This document shows positions 8,726 through 9,221 of a stretch of 9,221 nt of DNA, in pieces; within the stretch, counting starts at the first letter, position 1, and each line of letters begins with the position of its first letter. The notes under the pieces are model-generated. The model was not told the origin of the DNA and did no database searches. It saw only the letters and a program-made list of their open reading frames with translations. A program made the translations under genes and the position numbers. The stretch comes from Acidimicrobiaceae bacterium (lineage in GTDB: Bacteria > Actinomycetota > Acidimicrobiia > Acidimicrobiales > RAAP-2), in the NCBI GenBank assembly GCA_003157945.1, contig PMFY01000369.1, forward strand, positions 1 to 9,221, read 5' to 3'.

Positions 8726-8766
8726 ACCTGGGCGGCGGACTGCCGCGAGCGCCGCCGTCCCCAGGT
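8726..8766 (-). terminator. Long hairpin between the thioesterase and ComF-like genes
   Basis: ACCTGGG (8726-8732) pairs with CCCAGGT (8760-8766). After a 2-base bulge on one side, CGGCGG (8733-8738) pairs with CCGCCG (8752-8757), giving 13 base pairs around a 13-base loop. It lies 18 bases beyond the thioesterase stop and upstream of the ComF-like start. There is no T-tract. It may terminate the thioesterase transcript or act in the ComF leader; high GC makes chance pairing possible. Confidence 0.4.
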
Positions 8767-8784
8767 GGTCCTGGCGGCCGGGAG

Positions 8785-9221
8785 TCAGGCGGTCGTCGGG
8801 GGCCCGTCGTCGGGCCGGTGCAGCAGGAAGGTGCCGGTCGACCGGCTCACCAGCTGGCCCTCGGCGTCGGTGACGGAGGCCTCGGCGTAGGCCACCTGTC
8901 GGGCCATCCGGACCACCTGGCCACGGAGGGCGTACGTGCCGCCTTCCTGGGCGGGCCGCATCGTCTCGATCTTCATCTCGAGCGTGGCCCGGGTGCGGGA
9001 CCGTCCGGGCAGGGCCGCGTTGATGGCGAAGTTCATGGCGGCGTCGAGCAGGAGGCCGTGGACCCCGGCCTGCACGATCCCGTGCGGGTTGCAGGCCGGC
9101 CGGGCCGGCGTGAACGTACCCGACACCCAGCCCAGGTCCTCGCCATCGACCCCGTAGTCGTCGAACCCCGCGCCCACGGTGCCGATCAGCTCCATCCCGC
9201 CGTCACCCAGCCAGCGGTCCA
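8785..9221 (-). CDS. PaaI-type hotdog-fold thioesterase (5' end probably beyond right edge)
   Basis: The visible reading frame shows the PaaI/acyl-CoA thioesterase hotdog pattern. ACNPHGIVQAGVHGLLLDAA is the central helix with the N-P-x-G-x-x-Q-G/A-G active-site neighbourhood and the conserved aspartate. Counted from an ATG at 9195 this covers residues 34-53, with D51. TRATLEMKIETMRPA (68-82) and GQVVRMARQVAYAEASVTDA (92-111) are the following strands, and LVSRSTGTFLL (115-125) is the last strand. Such enzymes hydrolyse acyl- or aryl-acyl-CoA thioesters in the cytoplasm. The ATG at 9195 would give 136 residues. However, the frame is open to the edge and reads DRWLGDGG just before that methionine, which looks like genuine protein. 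No Shine-Dalgarno sequence precedes it, so the true start is probably outside the window. The substrate cannot be told from the sequence. Confidence 0.85.
   Translation of the reverse strand, partial: DRWLGDGGMELIGTVGAGFDDYGVDGEDLGWVSGTFTPARPACNPHGIVQAGVHGLLLDAAMNFAINAALPGRSRTRATLEMKIETMRPAQEGGTYALRGQVVRMARQVAYAEASVTDAEGQLVSRSTGTFLLHRPDDGPPTTA

Overview
The window is about 9.2 kb of very GC-rich DNA with strongly G/C-biased third codon positions, short intergenic gaps and several GTG starts. Together with a set of deazaflavin/flavin luciferase-like monooxygenases (one close to the mycobacterial Rv1855c type), this points to the chromosome of a high-GC actinobacterium. An acidimicrobial or related lineage is possible, but that is inference. 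Coding density is high: no gap exceeds about 150 bases. I see no rRNA, tRNA, CRISPR array, transposase, integrase or phage gene.

Layout from left to right. (1) Positions 1-102, minus strand: the N-terminus of an Ada/AlkA-type alkylation-repair protein that runs off the left edge. (2) 248-1270, plus: a secreted family-18 glycoside hydrolase, followed 8 bases later by (3) 1279-2316, plus: an F420-dependent LLM-class oxidoreductase. (4) 2313-2930, minus: a stand-alone AlkA-like HhH-GPD DNA glycosylase whose stop codon overlaps that of (3). (5) 3022-3486, plus: a SRPBCC (START-like) small protein, then (6) 3567-4571, plus: a second LLM-class flavin monooxygenase of the YhbW/MsnO8-like group. (7) 4594-5532, minus: a third LLM-class enzyme of the Rv1855c type. 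(8) and (9) 5593-7868, minus: a marR-DHA2 efflux operon with a 4-base ATGA overlap and a probable autoregulatory operator/promoter at 7957-7977. (10) 7997-8692, minus: a ComF-like phosphoribosyltransferase. (11) 8785 to the right edge, minus: a PaaI-type hotdog thioesterase whose reading frame is still open at the edge.

The clearest functional unit is the MarR-regulated DHA2 drug/solvent exporter. The three LLM enzymes belong to three different subfamilies and are not obviously one pathway. Two alkylated-base glycosylase genes, one partial, lie within 3 kb of each other. I do not find convincing evidence of an undescribed multigene system. The observations most worth following are the MarR operator, the altered active-site region of the GH18 enzyme, the mixed three-subfamily LLM cluster, the divergent ComF-like protein and a few intergenic hairpins and palindromes.
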